Notes under the pieces: model-generated
Database searches by the model: none
What the model was told of the DNA's origin: nothing
Seen by the model: only the letters and a program-made list of their open reading frames with translations
Translations under genes and position numbers: made by a program
Assembly: GCA_963701675.1 (NCBI GenBank)
Contig: OY969623.1
Coordinates: 62,001-126,000, forward strand
Reading direction: 5' to 3'
DNA from: G963701675 sp963701675
GTDB lineage: Bacteria; Planctomycetota; Planctomycetia; Gemmatales; Gemmataceae
DNA length: 64,000 nucleotides
In this document: piece after piece, positions 9,836 through 19,642 of the stretch
How positions within the stretch are numbered: position 1 is the stretch's first letter
Layout of the letters: every line of letters begins with the position of its first letter

Positions 9836-12162
9836 AATCCCACCGCGTTGCCGGCTATGACGCGGAAGTGCGGCCAGGTTTTCGATGCACCCGTCAGAAT
9901 CTCTTTCCGGCCGTCACTGTTGTAATCGACGGCGCCGACACGAACGCCCAGGTTAGGGGCAGCGGCATACGCGAAGAATTGGGTCAGCAATGCCCAGTCG
10001 TTGTTTGTCATGGGGACCGACCCGGCCGCAACGGAGCGTCCGTCGTAGACCCTGACATGTGGACTTCCGCTCGTCGCGCCGACGATCAAGTCGGCGACAC
10101 CGTCGCCGTTGGTATCGCCTGCTGCGACGTGGGCGCCAACGTTGAACTGCAATCCATAGGCAAAAAACTGGCTTCGTAGGGCGCTGTTAACAGTGCCATA
10201 AATCAGCGTGCGACCGTCGTACACCTTCACGTGCGGGTTACCCGCGGAGGCGCCCGTTACCACCTCTGCATAGCCATCGTTATTGAAGTCCGCCGATGCG
10301 ACATTGGCGCCGACGTTGAACTGCAAACCGTAAGCAAAGAACTCCTTCAGGAGCGTCATGCCGATTCCGCTATACACCTTGACGTGCGGATTGCCGGCCG
10401 TCGCGCCGGCGATCACATCAGGAACGCCGTCACCGTTCACGTCGCCGACGGCCACGTTGGCTCCGACGTTAAATCCAAGTCCAAAAGGAAACACCTGTGC
10501 CAGCAGGGCCGAATCCACATTCGGCGGATTGAAGTTATGGGCTATCGACCAACCATCGAAAATTTTGACGTGTGGGTTGCCGCTCGCGGCGCCGACCACG
10601 ATTTCTCGATACCCGTCCAGGTTGAGGTCGCCCATCGCCACGGTAACGCCACCGGTATAGGCATTGCCGAACGGTGCGAAGTCGGTGACGAAAGCGCCGG
10701 TCCAAAGCTGCCGGATTTGCACACGACCCGGAGCACCGCCGAGGACAAAGCCGGCGCCGTCGTAGGCGGGTTGGGTCACAAGCAATTGAAGAGTTCGCAC
10801 GGCGTTGAGCCCGCCGCCGGTTGCCGTGTACAACGCCAGGGAGTTAACCGGGTCGACACCGTCGAGTAGTGCATTGCGGATGTCGGCGAAGCTTGCCGTG
10901 GGAATCAAACTCCAGCCCAAAGCCGCCACTCCGGCCACGTGCGGCGTTGCCATCGACGTACCACTCAGGAAATCGTACTCGGCCGACGGCATCGTGCTGA
11001 GAATCTCTACGCCTGGCGCGGCGATATCCACGTTCTTCGCGCCGTAGTTGGAGAAGCCGGCCAGCTGATTCTGATTGTCAGTCGCCGCCACCGAGATGAT
11101 GTTGGCGATGTTATAGCTTGAGGGATAATGGCCGTGCTTGTCGTTGTTGCTGCTTTCGTTCCCCGCCGCTGCGACGAACAGCATGTCCGCATCCGCACTC
11201 GCAACGATGGCATTACGCAGTGATTGGGAGTATCCGACACCTCCCCAACTGTTGTTCGTGAGTCGTACGTTGTTGCCCCATTGTCGCATCATCGTGGCGT
11301 AGTAGATCGCTTCGACGGCGGACGACGTGTAGCCCGCTCCGGACGCCTCCAGGAACTTCAGCGCCATGATGCTCACGTTCCAGTTCACGCCAACGACGCC
11401 GAGGGCGTTGTTGCCTGACGCGCCGATCGTGCCGGCGACGTGCGTGCCATGTCCGTTGTCATCGAACGGGTCGCTGTCGTCGTTAGCAAAGTCGTAGCCG
11501 AACACGTCGTCCACGTAGCCGTTGCCGTCATCGTCATAGCCGTTCGATGCGACCTCGCCGGGGTTAATCCAGATGTTGGGGCCGAGATCGGGGTGCGTGT
11601 AATCAACGCCGGTGTCAATGACGCCGACGACGACCGAATGGCTGCCGGTGGTATAGTTCCAGGCCTCGGGCGCATCGATATCCGCATCAAAGACACCGCT
11701 GAACTGGCCTGTGTTGTTCATGCCGTCGAGGTAATGAAAGTAGCTGTCGTTCGGAATCGCGGTGGTACGATACACCAAATCGGGTTCGACGTAGCGAAAG
11801 CCGGAAATCCGTGACAGCGAGGCTTCCAAGTCGGCATGGGCCGCCGCGTCCTTGGTTGCGAGGAGAAACGCTTCGCCGCCCAGGTGCCGTTGAACTTCGA
11901 CTGCGGGACCACCCGTTCGGCCGCGAATGAGATCGTCGGCCGCGGCGAGTCGCTCGGATTTCGAGCCGCTCAGGCCGTCGATTCCCACAATCCAGCGGCG
12001 TGGATGCGCTTGGACTTGCACATTCTCCCAACGCAGCGAAGTTTCCTCGAAGGCAGACAAACTTGCGGATGGCAACGGCGTCGTGGAAAGCAATTCACGA
12101 CGTTCGAGACATTCCAACGTGAGCCGATGGGACCGAACCGGGCGGGAGGAAGTGCGCTTCAT
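9769..12162 (-). CDS. Secreted subtilisin-like serine protease with FG-GAP/VCBS repeats
   Basis: A 797-residue S8 family protease. The N-terminus has the planctomycete sorting motif LECLERRELLS (about residues 16-26), then a propeptide-like region. The catalytic triad is visible: Asp183 in VVVGVIDTGVDYTHPD, His238 in DNGHGTHVAGTIGA and Ser403 in SGTSMATPHVAG, with the oxyanion Asn in NNSWGG. After residue 500 come about five FG-GAP/VCBS-like repeats with Ca-binding-like 'GD-x-N-x-DG' loops and repeated 'GNPHVKV-x-DG' segments, predicted to form a beta-propeller. The product is probably extracellular or anchored on the cell surface. It is divergent from the kinase gene and convergent with the radical SAM gene, which it overlaps at the 3' end. 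Confidence 0.93.
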   Translation of the reverse strand: MKRTSSRPVRSHRLTLECLERRELLSTTPLPSASLSAFEETSLRWENVQVQAHPRRWIVGIDGLSGSKSERLAAADDLIRGRTGGPAVEVQRHLGGEAFLLATKDAAAHADLEASLSRISGFRYVEPDLVYRTTAIPNDSYFHYLDGMNNTGQFSGVFDADIDAPEAWNYTTGSHSVVVGVIDTGVDYTHPDLGPNIWINPGEVASNGYDDDGNGYVDDVFGYDFANDDSDPFDDNGHGTHVAGTIGASGNNALGVVGVNWNVSIMALKFLEASGAGYTSSAVEAIYYATMMRQWGNNVRLTNNSWGGVGYSQSLRNAIVASADADMLFVAAAGNESSNNDKHGHYPSSYNIANIISVAATDNQNQLAGFSNYGAKNVDIAAPGVEILSTMPSAEYDFLSGTSMATPHVAGVAALGWSLIPTASFADIRNALLDGVDPVNSLALYTATGGGLNAVRTLQLLVTQPAYDGAGFVLGGAPGRVQIRQLWTGAFVTDFAPFGNAYTGGVTVAMGDLNLDGYREIVVGAASGNPHVKIFDGWSIAHNFNPPNVDSALLAQVFPFGLGFNVGANVAVGDVNGDGVPDVIAGATAGNPHVKVYSGIGMTLLKEFFAYGLQFNVGANVASADFNNDGYAEVVTGASAGNPHVKVYDGRTLIYGTVNSALRSQFFAYGLQFNVGAHVAAGDTNGDGVADLIVGATSGSPHVRVYDGRSVAAGSVPMTNNDWALLTQFFAYAAAPNLGVRVGAVDYNSDGRKEILTGASKTWPHFRVIAGNAVGFQPPALFEEFSNTISSGVFVGA
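9770..10660 (-). repeat. FG-GAP/VCBS repeat array in the subtilase tail
   Basis: About five units encode the pattern 'F-x-(Y/F)G-x-x-FNVGA-x-VA-x-GD-x-N-x-DG-x-x-(D/E)-(V/I)-(V/I)-x-GA-x-x-GNPHVKV-(Y/F)-(D/S)G'. The central copies are the most alike (FAYGLQFNVGANV twice and FAYGLQFNVGAHV); the last is degenerate. The opposite strand is open over part of this region only because of the repeat's base composition. Confidence 0.85.
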
Positions 12163-12348
12163 TGTGCATTCTCCACAGATGCTTTTCTAGGAATCGAGGA
12201 TCGAGCGTACAACTTCTTACCGCCCCATTACTCCCATTAGGCGCGATTCGTGACACCGGTGCGACAGTTTTTTTTGAAATTGCGAGTGTAGAATAGGAAG
12301 ACGATTACCGCCTGGCGCGAATCCAGCTGCATTAACGAGGATCTGTAG

Positions 12349-15213
12349 GTGTCTGAGCCGTACACGTGTCCGCAAGGCCATACGTGGAACGCCACCAACG
12401 GCAGCGACACGGCGTGCCCCGTGTGCGACAGCCGAAAAACGCTCGTTGAGTCGGCAGGGCCCGAATCGCCGAAGCCCGAGCGATGGCCTCAAGTTCCGGG
12501 CTACGAGATCATGGGGCGAATCGGCCAAGGCGGCATGGGGGTGGTGTACAAGGCGCGTCAGACACGACTGAACCGTATTGTCGCCCTGAAGATGTTGGCC
12601 CCCGGCGCCGATGCCACTCCAGATTTATTAGGTCGCTTCCGAACGGAGGCTGAAGCCGCTGCCCGCCTGCAACATCCGAATATCGTCTCGATCTACGAAA
12701 TCGGCGACCATGAATTCGGTCCGTACTTTTCCCTCGAGTATGTTGAAGGCGGCAGCCTCGACCAACAACTTCACGGCATACCGCAATCGCCGAAAGTGGC
12801 GGCACGATCTATTGAGACGGTGGCGCGCGCGATGCACTACGCCCACGAGCAAGGCATCGTGCATCGTGATCTGAAGCCTGGCAACATCTTGTTGTCGTTT
12901 GGCCGGGAGCGCCCGCCGGGCGCGGATGAAAACGGTGCGCAAACGTCACACTCCCAACTACATGAAGCCATTCCGATGATCGCGGATTTCGGCTTGGCCA
13001 AACTCCTTAGCATTCCCTCCAACCAAACCAAGACCGGCGATGTGTTGGGAACACCGAGTTACATGGCGCCGGAACAAGCGGGAGGCGTTACCAAGCAGAT
13101 CACGGCGGCGGTCGATATCTACGCCTTAGGTGCGATCCTGTACGAGATGCTTACCGGCCGGCCGCCGTTCCTTGCGGCAAGCCCCGTCGAGACGGTCCTT
13201 CTGGTGCTGACCGCCGATCCCGTGTCGATCCGGCGCTTGCAAGCGCAAACTCCTCGTGATCTGGAGACTATTTGTCTTCGCTGTCTGGAGAAAACTCCGC
13301 GAAAGCGCTACCAGACGGCCGCGGCGCTGGCGGAGGATCTGCACCGGTTCCTGATCGGCGAACCGATCGTGGCACGGCCGGTCGGCCGGTTAGAGAGGCT
13401 CGGCAAGTGGTGTCGCCGTCGACCGGCGGTTGCCGCCCTCATTGGATTGGCTGTGGTATCGCTTGTCGTTGGAATCGTGGGCGCCGTCTGGCACACGCAG
13501 CGCCTGCAGAAGGAAGTGGTAGCCACCGAAGGACAGCGAAACCGAGCGGAATTGCATTTGCGCAGCGTTCAGGATGGAATCAGTCGACTAACCACCGTGA
13601 GTCAGGAACATCTTGTGCCCATGCCAAATACTCGGCAGGCGCAGAAGGCAATCCTCGAAGCGGCGCTGCAGATTTATCAGGATCTGCTCGAAAAGGAACC
13701 CGGGCATCCTGGAATGCGGCACGTTCAGGCGCGTGCGCACTGGGAATTCTCCAAGCTCCATCTCACACTCGAACGGCTGGACGACGCACTGGCATCGTCG
13801 CGGTCCGCACTGGCGCTGTTCGAGCAGTTACTTGAAGAAGACAAGGCGAATTCGATCTACCGGCAGGATGTTGCGCGGGCCCATCTCACGCTGGGAAATG
13901 TCCATCGCGCGCGGCGGAAAGACGATGACGCGGAAAGCGCGTTTATAGAGGCGCGCACTCGGTTGGAAAAGCTCACCGAAGAGTATCCGGACAATGCCGA
14001 TTTCCGACGGCATTTGGCCATTGTGTGTAACAACGCCGGCAACCTTTATCTCGCCACGAAACGATTTCCCGACGCCCTGGCCATGTTCGAAAAGGCCGTC
14101 AACATGCGTGAACTGATCTTGCACGTCAATCCGCAGGACACTACCAATCGCCGTGAACTCGCGGTCAACTTCAACAACCTCGGACGTTACTACCAGGAAT
14201 ACGGTCAAACGGACCGTTCTATAGCCATCTTGTTGCGGGCCCTCGGTGAACTCCGCGAGTTGCCCGCTGACGTAATGACGATTCCGACCTGTCGCCACGA
14301 ATGGGCAATGACCTGGATGAATTTGGGCAAGGCCTACCAGTCGAACAATCGGCCCGAAGCCGACAATGCGTTCCGACAATCGATTCAGCGCTATGAGGCG
14401 CTCGTCAAGGACTTCCCGGATGCGCCGGTTTATCGTCAGGAACTGGGGAGCGTGTACCGCAATCTCGGATTCGTACTGATTTCCAACAATCGCATCGACG
14501 ACGCGATTGAGGCCTTTCGCCAATCGACAGCACATTTTGAGCGGCTCGTCGCGGAGAATGCCGCGGTGTCGGCGTACTCGGTCGATTTAAGCACGAGCCT
14601 CCGTTTTCTCGGGGACCTACTCCATGAGCCAAAACGGTCTGACGAAGCAGAAAAGGTCCTTCGCCGTTCCGTGGAAATCGCACGCGGGCAAGTGGCCAAG
14701 AAACGTGATTCGGCCGCCAATCAGAGTTTGCTCGGCTCAGCACTTTACAGCTTGGGCATTGCATTACGTGACACGTCGGGCAGAATTGAAGAATCCCGCA
14801 GCGCATTTGAAGAAGCGGCCGTGCATCAAAACGATGCGAAGCGGCTCGATCCGTCGAACGCGGTGTATTACCGGCACGAACTGGCGTTCAACTATGACGC
14901 CTTATCGGGAGTCTTAATTCGGTTGGAAGCACATAATGAGGCTGCCGAGGCGGCGGAGAAATATCTCGACGTCAGCCCGAAAGATAAGGATGCCTACGGC
15001 CGAGCGGCAGGTCATATCGCGCACGCCGCCGAACTCGCTGCGAAATCGGATCCGAAGCTGGCGGAAGCGCTGGCCCAACGTTCTCTCGCGCTTCTTCGTG
15101 ATGCAAAGGACAAGGGATTGCGGGATGCGAAGGAACTTGGCGAAGACAAATTCCCGGAGTGGATGCGCAAACGCTCGGACTACCAGCAGCTCATCGATGA
15201 ATTAGGCAGATAG
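12349..15213 (+). CDS. Membrane Ser/Thr protein kinase with C-terminal TPR region
   Basis: A Hanks-type kinase of 954 residues. A short Cys-rich segment at the N-terminus (C7-x4-H-x11-C23-x2-C26) looks like a zinc ribbon. The kinase domain spans about residues 50-340: GRIGQGGMGVVYKA (Gly-rich loop), Lys81 in VALKMLA, HRDLKPGN (Asp174), DFGLAK (Asp213) and YMAPEQAGG. A transmembrane helix follows at about 361-381. The rest, predicted extracytoplasmic, is a series of TPR-like helical pairs. This design is very common in planctomycetes and suggests a sensor kinase; ligand and targets are unknown. The GTG start has GAGG about nine bases upstream. It ends four bases from the stop of the convergent ECF sigma factor. 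Confidence 0.92.
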   Translation: MSEPYTCPQGHTWNATNGSDTACPVCDSRKTLVESAGPESPKPERWPQVPGYEIMGRIGQGGMGVVYKARQTRLNRIVALKMLAPGADATPDLLGRFRTEAEAAARLQHPNIVSIYEIGDHEFGPYFSLEYVEGGSLDQQLHGIPQSPKVAARSIETVARAMHYAHEQGIVHRDLKPGNILLSFGRERPPGADENGAQTSHSQLHEAIPMIADFGLAKLLSIPSNQTKTGDVLGTPSYMAPEQAGGVTKQITAAVDIYALGAILYEMLTGRPPFLAASPVETVLLVLTADPVSIRRLQAQTPRDLETICLRCLEKTPRKRYQTAAALAEDLHRFLIGEPIVARPVGRLERLGKWCRRRPAVAALIGLAVVSLVVGIVGAVWHTQRLQKEVVATEGQRNRAELHLRSVQDGISRLTTVSQEHLVPMPNTRQAQKAILEAALQIYQDLLEKEPGHPGMRHVQARAHWEFSKLHLTLERLDDALASSRSALALFEQLLEEDKANSIYRQDVARAHLTLGNVHRARRKDDDAESAFIEARTRLEKLTEEYPDNADFRRHLAIVCNNAGNLYLATKRFPDALAMFEKAVNMRELILHVNPQDTTNRRELAVNFNNLGRYYQEYGQTDRSIAILLRALGELRELPADVMTIPTCRHEWAMTWMNLGKAYQSNNRPEADNAFRQSIQRYEALVKDFPDAPVYRQELGSVYRNLGFVLISNNRIDDAIEAFRQSTAHFERLVAENAAVSAYSVDLSTSLRFLGDLLHEPKRSDEAEKVLRRSVEIARGQVAKKRDSAANQSLLGSALYSLGIALRDTSGRIEESRSAFEEAAVHQNDAKRLDPSNAVYYRHELAFNYDALSGVLIRLEAHNEAAEAAEKYLDVSPKDKDAYGRAAGHIAHAAELAAKSDPKLAEALAQRSLALLRDAKDKGLRDAKELGEDKFPEWMRKRSDYQQLIDELGR

Positions 15214-15217
15214 GCCG

Positions 15218-15994
15218 TCATTCTCGCAGCTCACCGTGAGTCCGCCAATCGGCAGGAAGAAAGTCGCGGACATAGGGCATGAGGCCGACTTCAGTAAGCT
15301 CTTCCTCCACCTGCCCCGGTGTCGGGTTTTCCATTCCCTTGGCGACTTCCTCCACCAGAAGCTCGGCGAAGCGGAGTCGGGCTCGGCGAAGTTGTTGCCG
15401 TAACGCCGCCGCGGCGACGCTTCGTCCTAGCTTTGCTTCGAGGCGATCACCGAGTTTCGACAGGTCGTCGTCCGGGAAATCGGCCCGAAGCCGGAGTAGG
15501 GTCCACGCCATGCTTCCAGGTTGCTTTCGCTCGTAATCCTCCAAGGCGGACCACGCCATGCCCAGAAGCGATCGTTGCCAGGTAGCATCCCATTCGGCAT
15601 CCTCGGCGGAATCATCGGGGGAAGCAACGGCCTCCGCGTTCAGGGCAACTCCCGTGCGACGCTGTTTGCGCGACCAGTAGGTGCGGACCATATTCCGAAG
15701 AGCTACTTTGAGCAAATCCCGAAAACGTCCGCGCTCAGGATTGGCGGCGGCAAAGTCACCTCGAATGAGCCTCACCAAAACCTCTTGCGAAAGCTCGTCG
15801 GCATCCTGCGAGTCCTTAACGATGGCGCCGATGTAGCCGCGAATCGCCCCGGAGTAACGAAGCGCAAGCGCGTTGCGCGCGGGGCTGCCACTCGTGAATG
15901 AATGTTGGTGGGCCAGGCGCATCAAACTCCACTGCGTGGAGATTTGGTCCAACCTATTCGGCGTTTCGGCGGTATACTTAGGATGCTCCGGCAC
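15218..15994 (-). CDS. ECF-type RNA polymerase sigma factor
   Basis: A sigma-70 family protein of about 258 residues. Region 2 is visible as 'YIGAIVKDSQDADELSQEV' followed by LVRLIRGDF, with the downstream GRFRDLLKVALRNMVRTYW. The C-terminal half contains helices (LGRSVAAAALRQQLRRARL) consistent with region 4. The GTG at 15994 is chosen because it has GGAGG seven bases upstream and keeps the 'QISTQWSL' segment common at the start of planctomycete ECF factors. The frame extends upstream to 16195, but that part is not protein-like. An ATG at 15922 is the alternative. No anti-sigma factor is adjacent; the convergent kinase may be a regulatory partner, which is inference. Confidence 0.85.
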   Translation of the reverse strand: MPEHPKYTAETPNRLDQISTQWSLMRLAHQHSFTSGSPARNALALRYSGAIRGYIGAIVKDSQDADELSQEVLVRLIRGDFAAANPERGRFRDLLKVALRNMVRTYWSRKQRRTGVALNAEAVASPDDSAEDAEWDATWQRSLLGMAWSALEDYERKQPGSMAWTLLRLRADFPDDDLSKLGDRLEAKLGRSVAAAALRQQLRRARLRFAELLVEEVAKGMENPTPGQVEEELTEVGLMPYVRDFLPADWRTHGELRE

Positions 15995-16149
15995 TGGATG
16001 CCTCCGGCGAATCGACACAACCTTATGAAAGCATGTACTTTCCGGCGAAGCAAGCCTTTGCCGGAAAAAAATCCGTTTGTGTGTCACATCACGGTGGCCG
16101 AGTAGTACGGGATAACTGACATGCCCATCCTCCACCGGGAGATTTGCCG

Positions 16150-17898
16150 ATGAACCGCTGTCTGACAACGACCTTCGTGGCATGCGTACTGGCAACCGTC
16201 AGCCGCGGCGATGATCCCGACCCGAAACTGGCCGGACAAGCATACACCATCCTAAAGAACGCTTGCTATCGCTGTCACGGCCAGAATGGTGAAACCGAGG
16301 GCGGCTTCGGTTACGCGCTCGATCACAAGCAATTGCTCGCCAAGAAGAAGATTGTCGCCGGCGACGCGGCTAAGTCGCGGTTGTTCAAACGTGTGAAAAA
16401 CGGCGAAATGCCGCCGGAAGAAGAGAAGCCTCGTCCGACGGAAGCGGAAATCGCTGTACTGGAGAAATGGATAGCGGCCGGCGCTCCCGCGTTTCCCGAA
16501 TCGGCGGCCACAGCCTCTCGGCCGTTTCGTGGCGAAACCGAAATCCTCACGTCCGTCCGCGATCATCTTCGACAAGCCGACGACGAAGACCGTAGTTATC
16601 TGCGCTACTTCACACTTAACCACTTGGCGAACAATCCCAAGGTATCGGGTGACGATCTACGGTGGTACCGGGCGGCCTTGTCCAAGGTAATCAATCATTT
16701 GAGCTGGAAGCCTCGGATCGTCGTTCCTCGGGCGGTCGACCCAGAGGAAACCATATATGTCGTGGATGTACGCGAGCTTGGCTGGACCCGTGCCGGACTG
16801 TGGGACGAGATTCTACGAGTCTATCCCTACGGACTCAAATATGACGAACACACCGATGACAAACTGCGGAAACCGGCGCGCGATGTGTATGCCATGACGG
16901 GCTGCGATCTGCCGTATGTTCGAGCCGACTGGTTCGTCGCCATCGCTGCCCGACCGCCGCTGTACCACACCATTCTCGACTTGCCCACTGACGCGCACAA
17001 ACTGGAGCATGCTCTCAAAGTCAACGTCGCCGACAATTTTCTCCGCGACAACCTTGCACGAGCGGGATTCACCAAGAGCGGTGTTTCCAGCCAAAATCGG
17101 ATGATCGAGCGTCACGAGTCGGCCCATGGCGCGTATTGGAAGAGTTACGACTTCAAAGCAAACGACGGCCGCGGCAATTTGTTTCAGTTCCCTCTAGGAC
17201 CGGCATTCCGCGACAACCCGTTTGCCGACCAGGCGTTCACGCATGACGGCGGCGAGATCATTTTCAACCTGCCCAACGGACTGCAGGGGTATTTGCTCGT
17301 GGACGGCAAAGACCAGCGCATCGACGAAGGTCCCATTGAGGTGGTCAGCGACGGCAACAAGACGTCCGGCACGACGGCAATTGTCAATGGCCTGTCGTGC
17401 ATGGCGTGCCATAAGCACGGAATGATCCGCGAAGGATTCAGAGACGAGATTCGGGAAGGCAACGCCGTCAGCGGCGCCGCGCGAACCAAGACTCGGCGGC
17501 TATACATCAAAGACGAAGACATGCAAGCGTTTTTGAAGAATGACGAAGATCGTTTCGTCGCCGCGTTGGATAAGACCATCGGGCCATTCCTGAAGCGTGG
17601 CGAGGATCGCGAGAAGGACATCCGCGAGTTCACGGACGAGCCGGTCAGCAAGATCGCCAAGCAGTATCAACGCGACCTTACGCTGGAAGATGCGGCGTTC
17701 GAATTGGGAATTGCCGATCCGAAGCAACTGGCAACGGCCATCGAAAACAACGACCGCCTGCGCCAACTTGGTCTGGGAACACTTGCCCGCGGCGGACTTG
17801 TCAAGCGCGACGCCTGGGCTTCCATCAAGAATCGGCTTTCACCGTTCCACCGTGCGGCGTTTGAATTGGACCGCGGCACACCGCATTTGCCGTTCTAG
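16150..17898 (+). CDS. Exported c-type cytochrome domain protein with two CxxCH motifs
   Basis: A protein of 582 residues with a signal peptide (MNRCLTTTFVACVLATVSRG). A PSCyt1-like domain has the first haem motif (NACYRCHGQNG) and the usual MPPEEEKPRP and LEKWIAAGAP segments. A long central region of unknown fold follows. A second haem motif, CMACHKHGM, lies near residue 420 in LSCMACHKHGMIREGF. This suggests a di-haem periplasmic protein. The ATG at 16150 has GGGAG upstream; an in-frame TTG six bases earlier is less likely. It begins a same-strand series of exported proteins reaching 23115. Its partner and redox role are unknown. Confidence 0.8.
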   Translation: MNRCLTTTFVACVLATVSRGDDPDPKLAGQAYTILKNACYRCHGQNGETEGGFGYALDHKQLLAKKKIVAGDAAKSRLFKRVKNGEMPPEEEKPRPTEAEIAVLEKWIAAGAPAFPESAATASRPFRGETEILTSVRDHLRQADDEDRSYLRYFTLNHLANNPKVSGDDLRWYRAALSKVINHLSWKPRIVVPRAVDPEETIYVVDVRELGWTRAGLWDEILRVYPYGLKYDEHTDDKLRKPARDVYAMTGCDLPYVRADWFVAIAARPPLYHTILDLPTDAHKLEHALKVNVADNFLRDNLARAGFTKSGVSSQNRMIERHESAHGAYWKSYDFKANDGRGNLFQFPLGPAFRDNPFADQAFTHDGGEIIFNLPNGLQGYLLVDGKDQRIDEGPIEVVSDGNKTSGTTAIVNGLSCMACHKHGMIREGFRDEIREGNAVSGAARTKTRRLYIKDEDMQAFLKNDEDRFVAALDKTIGPFLKRGEDREKDIREFTDEPVSKIAKQYQRDLTLEDAAFELGIADPKQLATAIENNDRLRQLGLGTLARGGLVKRDAWASIKNRLSPFHRAAFELDRGTPHLPF

Positions 17899-17937
17899 TT
17901 CATGGACGGCAGGGTGAGATTATTGCGAGGTTTCAAC

Positions 17938-19053
17938 ATGCGTATCAAGCACCTGTTGTTGGCGACTTCCGCCTTGCTGGCGTGTGCGGTGAATTCCAAC
18001 GCGGAAGACACGCTGCGGAAAGAACTCGGCGTCGTCGCCGACGGCCTGGCGAAAGCGGTCAAAGAATTTGGCTACGACTCGATTGCCGTCGGAGAATTCA
18101 CCGGTCCGGCCCAACTGCCCTCGAGCGGCGGACCGGTCATTGCCAACACCCTCATTGAAGAGCTTCATCGGCACGGCGTCACCGTGAAACGAGTCGCCCC
18201 GATCGGCGTGAAGGGCGAGTATCGTGATGTAAAAGACAGCAAGACGGGCACACTCGCCGCCCAGATCAAGGGAAGCGTTACCGACCGAACGGGCAAGGTT
18301 CTGTTTAGCTTCAACCGCGGAGTATTCGGCGATGCGATGTTGGCGTCGCTCTTCGGGGCGACGACGTCGATGCCGCCGCTGCCCGATGCCCGAGACCGTA
18401 GCCGGCATCTGGAACGAAGCCTGGATAACCCGAGTGTAAATGTGCATGGCTCGCTGGTCCGCAGTTCCGCGACGAGCCCCTATGCCGTCGAGGTGTTGGT
18501 GGCACCGCATGCTCAAGGACACGCGGCACCCCGTGCGGCGAAGTCCGAAGACGGCCTGGCGTTTGTGCCCATCAAGCGGGGGGAAGTCTACGGCGTTCGA
18601 CTCATCAACGATTCGGCACATGAAGTCGCCGTGACGTTGACCGTGGATGGACTGAGTATGTTCACGTTCAGCAAGTTGCGTGATCCGAAGACCGGGCTTC
18701 CGAAGAATCGTGTCATTATTCTCGACCCGCATAGCAGCGTCGTGATTAAGGGTTGGCACATCACGAATGAGATTTCGGAAGAGTTCCTGGTCACCGAATA
18801 CGCGAAAAGTGCCGCGGCCGAAATCGGTAGTACCGCCAAGCTCGGCACGATCACCGTGACGTTCGCCTTGTCGTGGCCGACGGAAGCCAAGCCGCCGGCC
18901 GACGAACCCCCGGATGCGGACAGCCACAGCCGACAGGTCGACGCCACCGGGCGCGGATCACAGTTCAAACAGAAGTACGAGGACGTGCAACGAAGCTTCG
19001 GCGTCGTCCGCGACGCGATCAGTGTTCGCTACAGCAAGGACGCCGCGAAATGA
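17938..19053 (+). CDS. Exported protein of unknown function
   Basis: A 371-residue protein with a clear signal peptide (MRIKHLLLATSALLACAVNS). I do not recognise a named family. The first part (DSIAVGEFTGP; GGPVIANTLIEELHRHG) has the alternating strand-helix look of CsgG/FlgO-type lipoprotein-binding domains, but this is only a resemblance. The second part (GEVYGVRLINDSAHEVAVTL and following) looks like a beta-sandwich. Start chosen at the ATG at 17938 because GCGAGG lies upstream and the leader follows directly; the frame is open back to 17902. It follows the cytochrome gene by 39 bases, so co-transcription is likely. A perfect hairpin follows its stop. Confidence 0.7.
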   Translation: MRIKHLLLATSALLACAVNSNAEDTLRKELGVVADGLAKAVKEFGYDSIAVGEFTGPAQLPSSGGPVIANTLIEELHRHGVTVKRVAPIGVKGEYRDVKDSKTGTLAAQIKGSVTDRTGKVLFSFNRGVFGDAMLASLFGATTSMPPLPDARDRSRHLERSLDNPSVNVHGSLVRSSATSPYAVEVLVAPHAQGHAAPRAAKSEDGLAFVPIKRGEVYGVRLINDSAHEVAVTLTVDGLSMFTFSKLRDPKTGLPKNRVIILDPHSSVVIKGWHITNEISEEFLVTEYAKSAAAEIGSTAKLGTITVTFALSWPTEAKPPADEPPDADSHSRQVDATGRGSQFKQKYEDVQRSFGVVRDAISVRYSKDAAK

Positions 19054-19059
19054 GTATCA

Positions 19060-19079
19060 CGGCCTCGGTGTCGAGGCCG
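19060..19079 (+). terminator. Perfect 8-bp hairpin after the exported unknown gene
   Basis: CGGCCTCG at 19060-19067 pairs perfectly with CGAGGCCG at 19072-19079 around a GTGT loop, seven bases after the stop codon. A TTTT run occurs about 25 bases further on rather than immediately, so a terminator role is probable but not certain. Confidence 0.5.
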
Positions 19080-19131
19080 AGAGTTCATAGAGGTGGAGCC
19101 GTTTTAACCGATTCTTGATACGGAGGATAGA

Positions 19132-19599
19132 ATGAAACTGGTTCGATTGATGGGTTTGATGGGGGCGATGGCCCTGGCATTCACGCCCGCGGCGCTGTCG
19201 GCGCCGAGCGGCGGCGGCCGGCAATACTATTCAGGTTGGTCGAAGCCGGCAGGCAGAAGTTACTACTACCGCACGTATTACTACAAGCCGACACCGACTT
19301 ACTCCGGCTACAAGCACCACTACGTGGTCTACTACCCGACCCGGCCGAAGTACGTGTACTATTACAACCCCTACAAGAAGCAGTATTGGGGACGTTGTCC
19401 GTCGCAATCGGCCGGCAAGGAACAGTATCAACTCCTGGCCGACAAGGACCGCAAGGCATCACTCGACGACATCGCCGAGTCGGCGTTTCCAGAGGCCGGA
19501 AAGATGCCGCGCATCCCGGAAGCCGAGGATGATGCCCGTGTGGACGTGCCGCCGGATGACCTGCCCGGCGATGACAACCTGCCCAAGGCCGACAAGTAA
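19132..19599 (+). CDS. Small exported Tyr/Lys-rich protein
   Basis: A 155-residue protein with a signal peptide (MKLVRLMGLMGAMALAFTP, then ALSA). The mature part up to about residue 85 is dominated by Tyr, Lys, Pro and Thr in short repeats (YYYRTYYYKPTPTYSGY; KYVYYYNPYKKQYWGRC). The C-terminal tail is acidic and Pro-rich (DDARVDVPPDDLPGDDNLP). A GGAGG Shine-Dalgarno sequence lies just before the ATG. Tyr-rich basic segments followed by acidic tails suggest a structural or surface-coat protein, but no family is recognised. The gene is real by leader, ribosome-binding site and composition. Confidence 0.75.
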   Translation: MKLVRLMGLMGAMALAFTPAALSAPSGGGRQYYSGWSKPAGRSYYYRTYYYKPTPTYSGYKHHYVVYYPTRPKYVYYYNPYKKQYWGRCPSQSAGKEQYQLLADKDRKASLDDIAESAFPEAGKMPRIPEAEDDARVDVPPDDLPGDDNLPKADK

Positions 19600-19607
19600 T
19601 CAGTTGG

Positions 19608-19642
19608 CCGCTTGCTGCTTAGCGCCCATCAGCCGCAAGCGG
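19608..19642 (+). terminator. Possible hairpin after the Tyr-rich protein gene
   Basis: CCGCTTGC at 19608-19615 is complementary to GCAAGCGG at 19635-19642, with a 19-base loop. It has no T-run. It may act as a weak terminator or mRNA-end structure before the caspase gene. Confidence 0.25.

Noticed and set aside
10231..10869. A 212-codon plus-strand frame opposite the subtilase repeats
   Set aside because: Its His/Val/Arg-rich periodic composition mirrors the FG-GAP repeat DNA on the other strand.
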